Origin: a virus
Strand: one strand, 5' to 3'
Virus record (IMG/VR): IMGVR_UViG_3300042372_000650
Span: 1-42,382 of that record
Length of the DNA: 42,382 bases
How positions within the stretch are numbered: the first letter of the stretch is position 1; every line of letters starts with the position of its first letter. This document shows, piece after piece, positions 1 to 7,203 of this stretch. Under the pieces are notes generated by a model that was given only the letters and a program-made list of their open reading frames with translations, was not told the DNA's origin and did no database searches. The position numbers were made by a program, and so were the translations under genes.

Positions 1-135
1 GCCGCCCCAGGACAGGTTTTCCTCGCCGTCACAGACGCGGTAGAGGCCTGAGCCGAGATTGAGCCGCGCAATGGTGCGCACCCCAAGACTGGAGCCTGCA
101 AGGACCGATTTAAGAGCATTCGAAAAGGTGCGCAT
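1..135 (-). CDS. DUF2163 tail protein, N-terminal fragment cut by window edge
   Basis: These 45 codons start at an ATG at 135-133 and run off the left edge of the window. They match the first 45 residues of the complete DUF2163 gene at 40136-40831, with several synonymous and a few amino-acid differences. The start codon overlaps the stop of the distal tail gene as TGATG, the same junction seen at the right-hand copy, so the start is secure. The truncation comes from the window edge, not from a mutation. The divergence between copies is highest here. Confidence 0.85.
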   Translation of the reverse strand, partial: MRTFSNALKSVLAGSSLGVRTIARLNLGSGLYRVCDGEENLSWGG

Positions 136-821
136 CAGGTCTGGACCGATAGGGCTTCAAACTGGGCCGCGCCCTGGCGAAGGCCGCCAGAGCCGAGCAC
201 AGCGATTGAGAAAGGGGCCAAGAGCTTGAACTTGGCGCAGGCCCGGTAAAAATTAAGCGTGGCGGCGGCGGTAAAGCCATTGGGCAGTTCAGGCTCGACA
301 TAAAGCCCGGTTATGACCCCAAGCGCGCTGGCCCGGGCCGCCTCGCTAATCCGGTGAAGGCTGTATTTACCCGACTGGATCACCGAGACATAATCGCCAA
401 GCGAAAGCGTAAACAGGGCGGGCAGGCCCGACAGGCCGATCTCATTGCGAAAGGTGCTGATCTGGGTCAGGCTGGCCGTGCCATCAAAAACGGACCCACC
501 TCCCGCGCGCAGCAGGACCGAGGGGCCGATCGGCATATAGGCGGCGGGATATTCGCGCGCCGGATCAAAGCCCAAAAACGTGCGGGCCGAGCCTTGCAAA
601 CTATCGCCCCAGGCGCGCCAGGCCCCCAGATCAGCGGGATAGAGCGGCGGCGTCTTCCAGCTGGCCTTCCATTGCGGGCGACCGCGATCAATCGTGACAT
701 CGCGGCCCGATTCCAGGACCCCAACCGCTTGGCGGCGGGTCAGGACAAAATTGGCCTCGATAAACCGCACCCCGGTCGAGAGCATGGCAGGAAAGGGGCG
801 CGGAAAGCTGGGAACAGTCAT
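135..821 (-). CDS. Distal tail-like protein, left copy (position of RcGTA gp12)
   Basis: This 228-residue protein lies between the tape measure and the DUF2163 protein, the place held in gene transfer agents and related siphophages by the distal tail protein that joins the tail tube to the baseplate. The N-terminal half has a strand-rich pattern (RFIEANFVLTR, then WKASW and a FLGFDP segment) that fits a Dit-type beta domain. I assign it mainly by position; similarity to DUF2460 itself is weak by eye. Its start overlaps the tape-measure stop as ATGA and its stop overlaps the DUF2163 start as TGATG, so the three genes are translationally coupled. It differs from the right-hand copy at about five residues. 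Confidence 0.7.
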   Translation of the reverse strand: MTVPSFPRPFPAMLSTGVRFIEANFVLTRRQAVGVLESGRDVTIDRGRPQWKASWKTPPLYPADLGAWRAWGDSLQGSARTFLGFDPAREYPAAYMPIGPSVLLRAGGGSVFDGTASLTQISTFRNEIGLSGLPALFTLSLGDYVSVIQSGKYSLHRISEAARASALGVITGLYVEPELPNGFTAAATLNFYRACAKFKLLAPFSIAVLGSGGLRQGAAQFEALSVQT

Positions 822-2929
822 CGGGTCGCCCTAGAATAGGCGCTGGCATTGGCGACCCAGCGCTCAGGCTCAGATTTTCTCCACTGGTCCAGCTGGTCTG
901 ACACCCGCTGCAGGGCCGCAGGATCAGCCCCGGCGGCATTAATAATCTTGCGATTATCAATATTCACCACCTGGCCGCCGCGAACCGGATTCGCAGGACC
1001 CGCCCCCGCGCCCTGACCAAGGCCCCGCATCAAGCGCCGGGTGCGGTCGGCACTATAGACCATGCCCGGCTGGGTAAAATCGACCAGTTCTGGGCCGCGC
1101 TCACCGACCAGGGTGGTACCATAGGCCATGCCCCCCGCCGCGCGGGCGGGGATGGGGGACGGGCTAAAGCCGCCGCCAAACAGGCTGCCCAAGAGACTGC
1201 CAAATAGGCCGCCCCCGCTGCTGCGCGCCGGTCCGGCAGTGCTGCCGCCCAGGCCTGAGCCCATAAAACCGCCGCCGCTAGAGCCGCCACCGCCAAACCC
1301 AAACGCGCCCAAAATCGAACCCAAAAGGCCAGAGCCGCCGGGGCTAGAGCCCGCCTTGGTCATCAGGGCCTTGGTGATGGAATCGACCAGGCCCTCAAAC
1401 ACCTGGTTGCGCATCCGGTCGACAAAATATTTCAAGGCCCCCCTGGCCCCGCCGTCAAAGCCTGCCGCCAGCCCGCCAGACACCGCCTCACGCAGGGCCG
1501 AATAGGTCTGGTCGCGCGAGTCCGAAAAGCCCCTGACCAGATTATCGCGCGCAGCGGCCCCGACCGGTTCTAGGACCGATTTCCAATCGACCGCTTTTAG
1601 GTCTTGGCCCGTTAGGTCGACCATGGTTGAGGGAATAATCGTTGCCGGGCTGGACGTGTCGGCATTCCAAGGCAGGGCTGGGCGGCTAGACTTGCCAGAC
1701 CGCGATCCACCGCCGCTAGAGCCGCCAAGGCCATCGGCCCCCGCCCCGCTATAGGCCCCCGCCGTGCGAATGGTCGCCCGGCCCTTCGCCATGGCTGCAA
1801 CCTGGCCACGCTGGTTTGGGGTGATCATCTTGCCGGTTTTGGGGTCAAGCACCGGGTCATATCGGCCCAGCAGGTCACTATTATAACCCCCCATCCTGAT
1901 CAGAGCATCATTAACACGGGCAAGTTCAGGAGCATTCCTTGCGGTGCGAACCGGGCTATTCTTGTTTTCAGCCAAGATCCCGGCCTTGCGATATTCCAGC
2001 TGGCTGCGGGTGCGGTTTTCAATCGCGGTAAACTGACTTAAAAAGCCTGACAGGCCATTGGTCAGACCGGCCACCAATTCGCTGATTGTTACCAGGGTCG
2101 GGGCCAAGTTCAAAAAGGCCTGCTTTAAATTCACATCAATGGCCTGGCTGGCCAGCTCCGCCTTGCGCTGCATCTCGCCCATGCTGGCCACAGTCTTGGA
2201 ATCGAGAATAATCCCCAGATCGCGAAACCGCTTGGTCATTTCGCCAATCTTGTCCGAGCCTTGTTCAAGCAGCGGCAAAAGCGGACGCAGGCCAAGCTTG
2301 TCGGCAATCGCGACCTTTTCCGCCTCAGACCCGACATTTTTCAGCCGATCGGCCAAAAGCGGCAACATGTCCGAGACGGATTTGAAACTGGCCGCCTGTT
2401 CGCGGCTTATCCCTAGGGCCTCAAACGCCTTGGCCACGCGCGCGCCGCCAATGCCAGAGACAAACTTACCGACGCTCGATTGCAGGCCCTGAATGCTCTC
2501 ATCAAAGGCCCCGGCATCCAGATTGGCCTCTTGCGCGGCAAAACGCCATTCTTGAAGCGCCTCGACCGACACGCGCAGTTTTGTGGCAGTATCGCCCAGA
2601 TTATCGATAAAATCCAAGGCCTCGCGGGTCTTGACCAGGGACACGGTCAAGGCCCCAAGCCCGGCGGCGGCGGCCATGCCAACCGGACCAAGATTGCCCA
2701 GCACCCGGCCCGCCGCGCCGCTGGAAACCGCCACAGTCGCCAGGCTGTCCTTGACCTCGCGCGCTGTGCCATCAATGACCTTCAGGCTCGAACTGGCCTG
2801 GCGACCGGCCAGATCGATCTGGCGCATGGCCCTTGCGCCCTCGGGGCCCAGCTCACGCAGGGCGGCCTTTACCGCCTCCTGCCCGGTCACGGACAGGCGC
2901 AGGGTCACTTGACCGCCATTGGCTAGCAT
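818..2929 (-). CDS. Tail tape measure protein (complete copy)
   Basis: This 703-residue protein fits a lambda-type tape measure, which sets tail length and is loaded with the chaperones encoded just upstream. The N-terminal 300 residues are helical with Ala-rich hydrophobic runs around residues 80-100. A Gly/Ser-rich stretch lies near residues 525-590. The C-terminus carries the motif GERGPELV followed by a Gly-Met-Val-Tyr segment, common at the ends of tape measures. The ATG at 2929 is preceded by AAGGAG at good spacing. The gene follows the frameshifted chaperone extension and overlaps the distal tail gene by ATGA. The right-hand copy lacks two Gly codons of the Gly-rich stretch. Confidence 0.92.
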   Translation of the reverse strand: MLANGGQVTLRLSVTGQEAVKAALRELGPEGARAMRQIDLAGRQASSSLKVIDGTAREVKDSLATVAVSSGAAGRVLGNLGPVGMAAAAGLGALTVSLVKTREALDFIDNLGDTATKLRVSVEALQEWRFAAQEANLDAGAFDESIQGLQSSVGKFVSGIGGARVAKAFEALGISREQAASFKSVSDMLPLLADRLKNVGSEAEKVAIADKLGLRPLLPLLEQGSDKIGEMTKRFRDLGIILDSKTVASMGEMQRKAELASQAIDVNLKQAFLNLAPTLVTISELVAGLTNGLSGFLSQFTAIENRTRSQLEYRKAGILAENKNSPVRTARNAPELARVNDALIRMGGYNSDLLGRYDPVLDPKTGKMITPNQRGQVAAMAKGRATIRTAGAYSGAGADGLGGSSGGGSRSGKSSRPALPWNADTSSPATIIPSTMVDLTGQDLKAVDWKSVLEPVGAAARDNLVRGFSDSRDQTYSALREAVSGGLAAGFDGGARGALKYFVDRMRNQVFEGLVDSITKALMTKAGSSPGGSGLLGSILGAFGFGGGGSSGGGFMGSGLGGSTAGPARSSGGGLFGSLLGSLFGGGFSPSPIPARAAGGMAYGTTLVGERGPELVDFTQPGMVYSADRTRRLMRGLGQGAGAGPANPVRGGQVVNIDNRKIINAAGADPAALQRVSDQLDQWRKSEPERWVANASAYSRATR

Positions 2930-2960
2930 GGGCGCTCCTTTGCGGCTCTAGGGGTGCTGT

Positions 2961-3320
2961 TTAGGTTGGGGTTTGGCGCTGGCGGCGGTCGCCGCTCAAG
3001 GCCCCCATCTCGATTTCACTCAAGGCCTCGATCAGGTCCTGGTCTGGATCGGCCCCATAGGCCGCCGCCGTGGCGAGGGCCTCGGTCAGGTTCAGGCCCA
3101 TCAGGCTGCCATCCATGCCAGAGCGCTGCCAGACTCCTAGTCTTTGACAGGCCCGCCAGGCGGCATGGCCGGGGGCTGTGCGGGGCTGGTTACAGGTCTG
3201 GGGACAGGGTGCCCCGCCTTCGTCTAGGCCGCCTGTGGCGCAGCCTGCGCCGACAAGGGCGCATCCGGCGCAGTGGTCTGCGCCCCCACCAAAGACCCAT
3301 TCGGCAAGGGCGCGGAGTCG
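2961..3320 (-). CDS. Tail chaperone T-like extension (DUF1799-like), reached by -1 frameshift
   Basis: The -1 frame relative to the chaperone gene stays open from the slippery site to a TAA at 2963-2961, giving 119 residues beyond the shift and a fusion of about 263 residues. Upstream of its conserved part this frame has no plausible start, as expected if it is made only by frameshifting. The C-terminal half has the pattern of DUF1799, the T-like tail assembly family: a Trp-Gln-Arg segment, a GMDG motif and a conserved helix ending in EIEMGAL. In lambda the equivalent fusion (gpGT) brings tape measure and tail tube together. The stop lies 31 bases before the tape-measure start, the usual position. 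Confidence 0.85.
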   Translation of the reverse strand, partial: RLRALAEWVFGGGADHCAGCALVGAGCATGGLDEGGAPCPQTCNQPRTAPGHAAWRACQRLGVWQRSGMDGSLMGLNLTEALATAAAYGADPDQDLIEALSEIEMGALSGDRRQRQTPT

Positions 3321-3751
3321 TTTCCCTCTTCGTGCCTCGCCCAGCGGGGGCCATCAATCAGGGCAATAAAGGGCGATAACAGGATGGGCGCGCCGCCATT
3401 GGGCGCGTAGTTAAGGGCTAGGCGAATGGCCTCCTCGCTGATCTCGAGCGGCTGGCCCTCCTCATCCTCCATGCCCGTCCAGGACACCAAAAGCGCCTGG
3501 GCATAGCAGCAGGCGGCCTCAAACACAGACAGGCCAACTAGGATTTCAGGATCCTTGAGGATGCCAAAATCATCGCCCTCAAAGCCCATGGCCTCCAAGG
3601 CGCCCCGCCCCTCACGCAAGGCAGCGATGCGCTTTTGCACGCTCGCCTCGACCGAGAGCTTGATCGGGCCGGTCAGGCCGCGCAGGGTCCAGACCACGCC
3701 GGGCACCAATTCATGCGACACCGGGGCCGCTAGGGTCTTGTTGATCCGCAT
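3224..3751 (-). CDS. Tail assembly chaperone, G-like
   Basis: This 175-residue protein lies between the tail tube and tape measure genes, the fixed place of the lambda G-type chaperone that coats the tape measure during tail assembly. It is an acidic helical protein; the segment around residues 65-120 contains Cys-Cys and WTGMEDEEG and resembles phage tail chaperones. The last 30 residues are Ala/Pro/Gln-rich and low in complexity, typical of the unshifted end. A slippery heptamer at codons 143-144 diverts some ribosomes into the -1 frame. The ATG at 3751 follows the tail tube stop by a few bases. Confidence 0.87.
   Translation of the reverse strand: MRINKTLAAPVSHELVPGVVWTLRGLTGPIKLSVEASVQKRIAALREGRGALEAMGFEGDDFGILKDPEILVGLSVFEAACCYAQALLVSWTGMEDEEGQPLEISEEAIRLALNYAPNGGAPILLSPFIALIDGPRWARHEEGNDSAPLPNGSLVGAQTTAPDAPLSAQAAPQAA
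3280..3326 (-). promoter_or_regulatory. Programmed -1 ribosomal frameshift signal (GGGAAAC plus stem)
   Basis: On the minus strand the heptamer GGGAAAC occupies 3326-3320 and is read G GGA AAC in the chaperone frame, so both tRNAs can re-pair after a -1 slip to GGG AAA. Six bases downstream, GCGCCC (3313-3308) can pair with GGGCGC (3285-3280). This heptamer is the same class as the lambda G/T site (GGGAAAG). The downstream -1 frame is open to the end of a DUF1799-like domain. Confidence 0.88.
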
Positions 3752-3754
3752 GAT

Positions 3755-4735
3755 CTAGTAGCTCGCAAAAGCATTGGTCAGGGTGGCGGTTAGCATGGGG
3801 CTCGATGCCCCGACCTCACACCGGCCCTTAAAGCTTTGGGTCAGGGCCTTGCCGTTCTGGACCGCAATCGAGACCGGCTCATAGCGCACCGCAGGCAGGT
3901 CCAGCACCAGTTTCAGGGTCGCTGAAACCACATATTCAATACTGATCGCATAGGCCGCGGGCAAGAGCGTGGTGGCGTCAGGATTGGCAAAATTCCTTTG
4001 AGTGTCGGTTGTATAGCGGGCGGTGAAATTCAGCTCGGCATTAATCGCGTTCAGCGCCGCCGCCGAGCGGAACGGATCGCCGACATAGCGGTCCATCTCG
4101 AAATCATTGGTTAGGGTCAGGTCACCGCTAATCACCTGACCAATCGCGGTGCCGCCCTGTTTGATGACGCCAATACTGGCCGGGACCCGGTTAGACAAAG
4201 CCTGAACCGTGGGGGTCCCGGCAATACTTGCGCTATAGGGGGCCAGCACCTGGCGACCGGCCAGCGAAAGATCAAGGCTGCGAAAGCCTTGAGCGGGGCC
4301 AAAATCAAATTTGGCAGTCTTGACCACGCCGCCGACCAGGGCCTCAAGCTGGGCGGCGGATACGAATTCGCGCTCCAGGGTCAGGCTGGGCAGGCTGGTC
4401 GAGCCAGTTGTGAAAACGTGGGTCTTGATGGTGGTGCCGCTTGTGGTCGGCGCGCCCATGGCCGCCCTTAGCCAAAACCCAATCTGGGCCAGATCAAATG
4501 GCACAGACAGGCTGGCCTCGGCCTCTTCCAGCCCAGGCGCGGCGGGGCGCTCATCGACCAGATTGTGAAAACCCGCACCAAGAATGTCATCATCGGCCAA
4601 GGGACGGGAGCGGTTAAAGGTGTGGCTATAGGTACTCAGCTCTTGAAAGCCAGTCGTGGCCTGGGTGGCAAAGGCGCTCTGATAGGCCAGGCGCACTCGA
4701 GATTGGCGACCCCTGGGCAGGACGGTTGTGGTCAT
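3755..4735 (-). CDS. Major tail tube protein
   Basis: This 326-residue protein is predicted to form the rings of the non-contractile tail tube. It is rich in beta-strand patterns with Thr, Ser, Val and Ala, and repeats segments such as SLTLEREF, SGDLTLTNDFEMD and YVVSATLKL that fit the tail-tube fold of phage TTP families. Its length is usual for this family when an extra C-terminal domain is present. It follows the tail terminator gene by 26 bases and precedes the chaperone gene. The ribosome-binding site before the ATG at 4735 is weak. The assignment rests on both sequence character and gene order. Confidence 0.88.
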   Translation of the reverse strand: MTTTVLPRGRQSRVRLAYQSAFATQATTGFQELSTYSHTFNRSRPLADDDILGAGFHNLVDERPAAPGLEEAEASLSVPFDLAQIGFWLRAAMGAPTTSGTTIKTHVFTTGSTSLPSLTLEREFVSAAQLEALVGGVVKTAKFDFGPAQGFRSLDLSLAGRQVLAPYSASIAGTPTVQALSNRVPASIGVIKQGGTAIGQVISGDLTLTNDFEMDRYVGDPFRSAAALNAINAELNFTARYTTDTQRNFANPDATTLLPAAYAISIEYVVSATLKLVLDLPAVRYEPVSIAVQNGKALTQSFKGRCEVGASSPMLTATLTNAFASY

Positions 4736-4761
4736 GGGGACTTATCCTTGATCAGGCCGGG

Positions 4762-5226
4762 CTATCCGGCGGGGGATGGGGCAATAAAGGTGACAAGCAC
4801 CGTAATCAGGGCCAGGGCGACCGGCGGCGCGCCGGGGGCCAGCGATCGGTCATCGCGCTCGGCCGCGCCAATCTCGGCATAGACCTGGACGCCGAGGCCC
4901 AGTGTGCGATTGGCGGCAATCAGGGCGACAATTCGCTCTATGGCGCTGTCGCGCGCGCTCCGGCGCAGGCTCGCACTGGTGCCCTCGACCGCATAGGCAA
5001 TCATGGCCTCAAGCTCTAATTCATAATCCTCATCGCGCCCGCCATCGCGGGTAACGGTGACCGGCCCGCCCTGGACCGCGAGGGCCTGGCTAAGGCTGGC
5101 ATTGGCCCCGCTCATGGGCGACCAGCTGGTCGGTTCGGGCACATCCAGATCGGCCGGCGGAAAGCCAGAATCGGTCGCCAGCCGGGTGACCATGGCCTGA
5201 AGGATCAGTTCTGTTTGCGTGGTCAT
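4762..5226 (-). CDS. Tail terminator protein (gpU-like)
   Basis: This 154-residue protein sits between the tail completion gene and the tail tube, the position of the protein that caps the tube at its final length. It begins with a helix (TELILQAMVTRLATD), has a DYELELEAMIAYAVEG strand-helix in the middle, and ends in a hydrophobic strand. This agrees with the gpU/minor tail family, where a terminal strand region follows helices. The start ATG at 5226 overlaps the previous stop by ATGA, which supports both start choice and coupling. Confidence 0.75.
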   Translation of the reverse strand: MTTQTELILQAMVTRLATDSGFPPADLDVPEPTSWSPMSGANASLSQALAVQGGPVTVTRDGGRDEDYELELEAMIAYAVEGTSASLRRSARDSAIERIVALIAANRTLGLGVQVYAEIGAAERDDRSLAPGAPPVALALITVLVTFIAPSPAG

Positions 5227-5963
5227 GGCTTGGCCTCTTGCAGATTGCGCGCGACCGCAGCGGCAAATTCACTGGCAAACCGACCCTTAAAATCGTCCAA
5301 TAGGGCCAAGCCCTTAATGCGTTTCTTAATGCTGGCGGTCTTGACCAGGATAAACAGGGCCGTAGCCTTACCCTGGCGCTTGGCCTCGCGCCCGCCTCGG
5401 GTCAGGGTCAGGCCGCCTGTGGCCGTATCGGCGATCAAGACCCCCCGGCCCGTGGCCGGATCTATCCTTGGCACCAGATGCACACCCAAGGCCGCCGCGA
5501 CCCGGGATATTGGGTTTTCCTCGGCCATAAACTTGCCAAAGCCATTGCGCGATCGGTTCTTGGCCTGATTCATCCGCCGAACAATCGCCTTGGCCGGGCC
5601 GGTCGGAATGGCCAGATACTGACCGCCCCGCGCCGTGATCTGGGCTCCATAGCTAAAGGTCTCTAGGATCGTCTCGGCATTGGACTTGATATAGATGGCC
5701 GGTTCCAGATGCGCTTTTTTTGGAAACGTATTGACCCGCCAGGTCTTGGATAGGGCCGCCGCCCGATAAAAACCGCCCGCGACAATATCGGCGCGCAATT
5801 CTTTCTTATAGCGATCACCAAGCTGGCGAGCGGCGATCTGATAGGCCTTGGCAATCTTGTCCTGTTCTGCGGCCAGGACCTCGGTCAGGCGGCCTTGAAA
5901 GGCTAGGGCCAGATCGCCATTGGCGACACCCTCGACCGAAAGCTTGATGTTATTCGCACTCAT
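5223..5963 (-). CDS. Tail completion/neck protein, DUF6441-like
   Basis: This 246-residue basic protein lies between the head closure gene and the tail terminator and probably joins head to tail. An in-frame start exists at 5984, but the ATG at 5963 (MSANNIKLS) overlaps the upstream stop as TGATG, so I prefer it. The N-terminal 80 residues are helical; a central part with RRMNQAKNRSRNGF is strongly basic; the C-terminus ends in a helix. The features match a family of phage proteins known as DUF6441, found at this place in similar genomes. Biochemical function of the family is not established to my knowledge. Confidence 0.68.
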   Translation of the reverse strand: MSANNIKLSVEGVANGDLALAFQGRLTEVLAAEQDKIAKAYQIAARQLGDRYKKELRADIVAGGFYRAAALSKTWRVNTFPKKAHLEPAIYIKSNAETILETFSYGAQITARGGQYLAIPTGPAKAIVRRMNQAKNRSRNGFGKFMAEENPISRVAAALGVHLVPRIDPATGRGVLIADTATGGLTLTRGGREAKRQGKATALFILVKTASIKKRIKGLALLDDFKGRFASEFAAAVARNLQEAKP

Positions 5964-6298
5964 CAGCCCGCCTCGATACGCCATTCCAATTGTTTGGCAT
6001 CAAAATACCGGGGCGCGCCAAACACGGTCAGGGTCTGGCTGGTGACCCCATCGGTCAGGAAGAATTTATCGCCCGCCCTGGGCAGGCGGTTTTGCGCCCG
6101 GCTATCGGCGACCTGCAGGCGAATAATCGTACTGGCGGCGTTTTTTTGGCCAAAGCCCTCAAGGCCAATGGCGTCTTCTGGCTGGCTGCGAAAGATCCGC
6201 ACGGCAAGGGTCAGGGCCGTGCCAAACGGGGTCCAGATCGCATCCTCGGCCAGGGCGCTGGCATATTTGGCCGCGACCAGGGTTTGGGATGGGGTCAC
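5963..6298 (-). CDS. Head closure / head-tail attachment protein (lambda FII-like)
   Basis: This 111-residue protein is encoded directly after the decoration proteins, where lambda has gpFII, the protein that seals the packaged head and offers a docking surface to the tail. The N-terminal segment is helical and followed by beta strands, with an RAGDKFFLTDG turn near residue 75 that resembles the conserved part of FII-type proteins. The stop overlaps the next start as TGATG, and its start abuts the decoration gene stop. Sequence similarity within this family is weak in general, so the call rests partly on order. Confidence 0.68.
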   Translation of the reverse strand: MTPSQTLVAAKYASALAEDAIWTPFGTALTLAVRIFRSQPEDAIGLEGFGQKNAASTIIRLQVADSRAQNRLPRAGDKFFLTDGVTSQTLTVFGAPRYFDAKQLEWRIEAG

Positions 6299-6639
6299 TA
6301 GCGCCCGCCCTGATTATAGATGACGGTGGCGGTTGTCGCGGCCGACAGGGCAGCGGATTCGCAATAGCCAACCAGGAACCGCCCAGCGCCACTACTCGCC
6401 GTAAGTTTTAATGTGCCTGTGTCAAAGAACAATCGATCGCCCTGGCCCCAGGTCTCACCTGTGGTCTTGGGTTGATTATAAAAAACGCCAAACGGCGAGA
6501 CTCCGACCCGCTCGCCTGCGGCCTTGGTCTCATTGGCAACCCCAAAAAAATCACCGATCAGAATGGGCTGGCCAGAAACCGTGCCCCCGACCGGGGCAAG
6601 CATGGTTATGGTGCCGCCATCCGTTTTCCAATTGCGCAT
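6298..6639 (-). CDS. Capsid decoration protein, DUF2190 (second paralogue)
   Basis: The reading frame is open further upstream, but homology to the neighbouring gene begins at the ATG at 6639, giving 113 residues, exactly the length of the paralogue at 6783-7124. Both start MxNWxxDGxxITM and share a KTT-E-W-GQ-L segment in the second half. DUF2190 proteins are small beta proteins that cement HK97-type shells. The protein is about one third identical to its partner by eye, so the duplication is not recent. The open frame upstream of 6639 has a composition unlike a protein and was not included. Confidence 0.82.
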   Translation of the reverse strand: MRNWKTDGGTITMLAPVGGTVSGQPILIGDFFGVANETKAAGERVGVSPFGVFYNQPKTTGETWGQGDRLFFDTGTLKLTASSGAGRFLVGYCESAALSAATTATVIYNQGGR

Positions 6640-6782
6640 TAAATCAGCCTCGACCGTGAAAGCGGTGATCACCACCCGCCGGAAAGCAGATGGTGACCGA
6701 GGGGCCGGGCTGACCCGTATACGACGGACCTGCGGGCCGCATTCTGACGCGCCCGCAATACCGACCCGGCAAACAAGAGCCC

Positions 6783-7124
6783 TTAGGTCAGGGCACCGAT
6801 CAGGCAAACCGTGCCCGTTGTATCCGCTGCTAGGGCCGCGACCGTGGCAAAGCCAATCGCGGCACCATTGGTCCCGGCCGTGGTGGTGAACCGCGAGGTG
6901 GCGGTAACCCAATAGAGTTTTTGGCCCACGGTCCAGGCCTCAGCCGTGGTCTTGAGCTGACCGCTAAACACGCCCTTAGGTGAGAAAGACACCGCAGTGC
7001 CCGAGGCAGCAGTCGAGGCGGGCACCGCGACCACGCCGCTCGACAACTGTTGCGCGACCCCAGAGACCGTGGCCGCAGGCGCAATCATGGTGATATTATT
7101 GCCGTCCGAAATCCAATTTTTCAT
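6783..7124 (-). CDS. Capsid decoration protein, DUF2190 (first paralogue)
   Basis: This 113-residue protein follows the protease-capsid gene and belongs to the DUF2190 family of capsid cement proteins. It starts MKNWISDG and has alternating small and hydrophobic residues expected of a beta protein, with a KTTAEAWTVGQKLYW segment conserved in the paralogue downstream. The 143 bases between the two paralogues hold no gene I can support. A strong stem-loop separates this gene from the capsid gene and could lower its expression relative to it. Confidence 0.84.
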   Translation of the reverse strand: MKNWISDGNNITMIAPAATVSGVAQQLSSGVVAVPASTAASGTAVSFSPKGVFSGQLKTTAEAWTVGQKLYWVTATSRFTTTAGTNGAAIGFATVAALAADTTGTVCLIGALT

Positions 7125-7147
7125 AGGACAGATCCTTGTGCTGATCG

Positions 7148-7178
7148 GGCGGCCCCGCCTTTCCTAAACAGGGCCGCC
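7148..7178 (-). terminator. Stem-loop between capsid and decoration genes
   Basis: GGCGGCCC at 7148-7155 and GGGCCGCC at 7171-7178 form a perfect 8-bp stem with a 15-base loop. It lies in the 79-base gap between the capsid stop and the decoration start. No T-run follows on the minus strand, so it is better seen as a processing, stability or partial attenuation element than as a full terminator. Confidence 0.5.
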
Positions 7179-7203
7179 AGAAGGGATGTTGATTAGAAAA
7201 GGC

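Larger units (their letters stand above)
1..1692. repeat. Left copy of diverged terminal direct repeat
   Basis: This segment matches 40697-42382 in the same orientation. It covers the start of the DUF2163 gene, the whole distal tail gene and the C-terminal part of the tape measure. The copies differ by scattered substitutions and by 6 nt in total length. That 6-nt difference is explained by two extra Gly codons in the glycine-rich stretch of the left tape measure. Differences are patchy: about 15 in the first 120 bases but only two in the next 120. An exact assembly overlap would not differ, so the copies derive from two related genomes. Confidence 0.93.

Noticed and set aside
354-839. Long plus-strand open frames opposite the late genes, for example 354-839 and its counterpart 41050-41535
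   Set aside because: They are mirror images of coding in a high-GC genome, have no motif, and lie opposite well-supported genes.
6640-6912. Upstream extension of the decoration gene frame (an open frame from 6912 giving 204 residues)
   Set aside because: Homology to the paralogue starts exactly at the ATG at 6639, and the extra residues have a composition typical of an unused frame.
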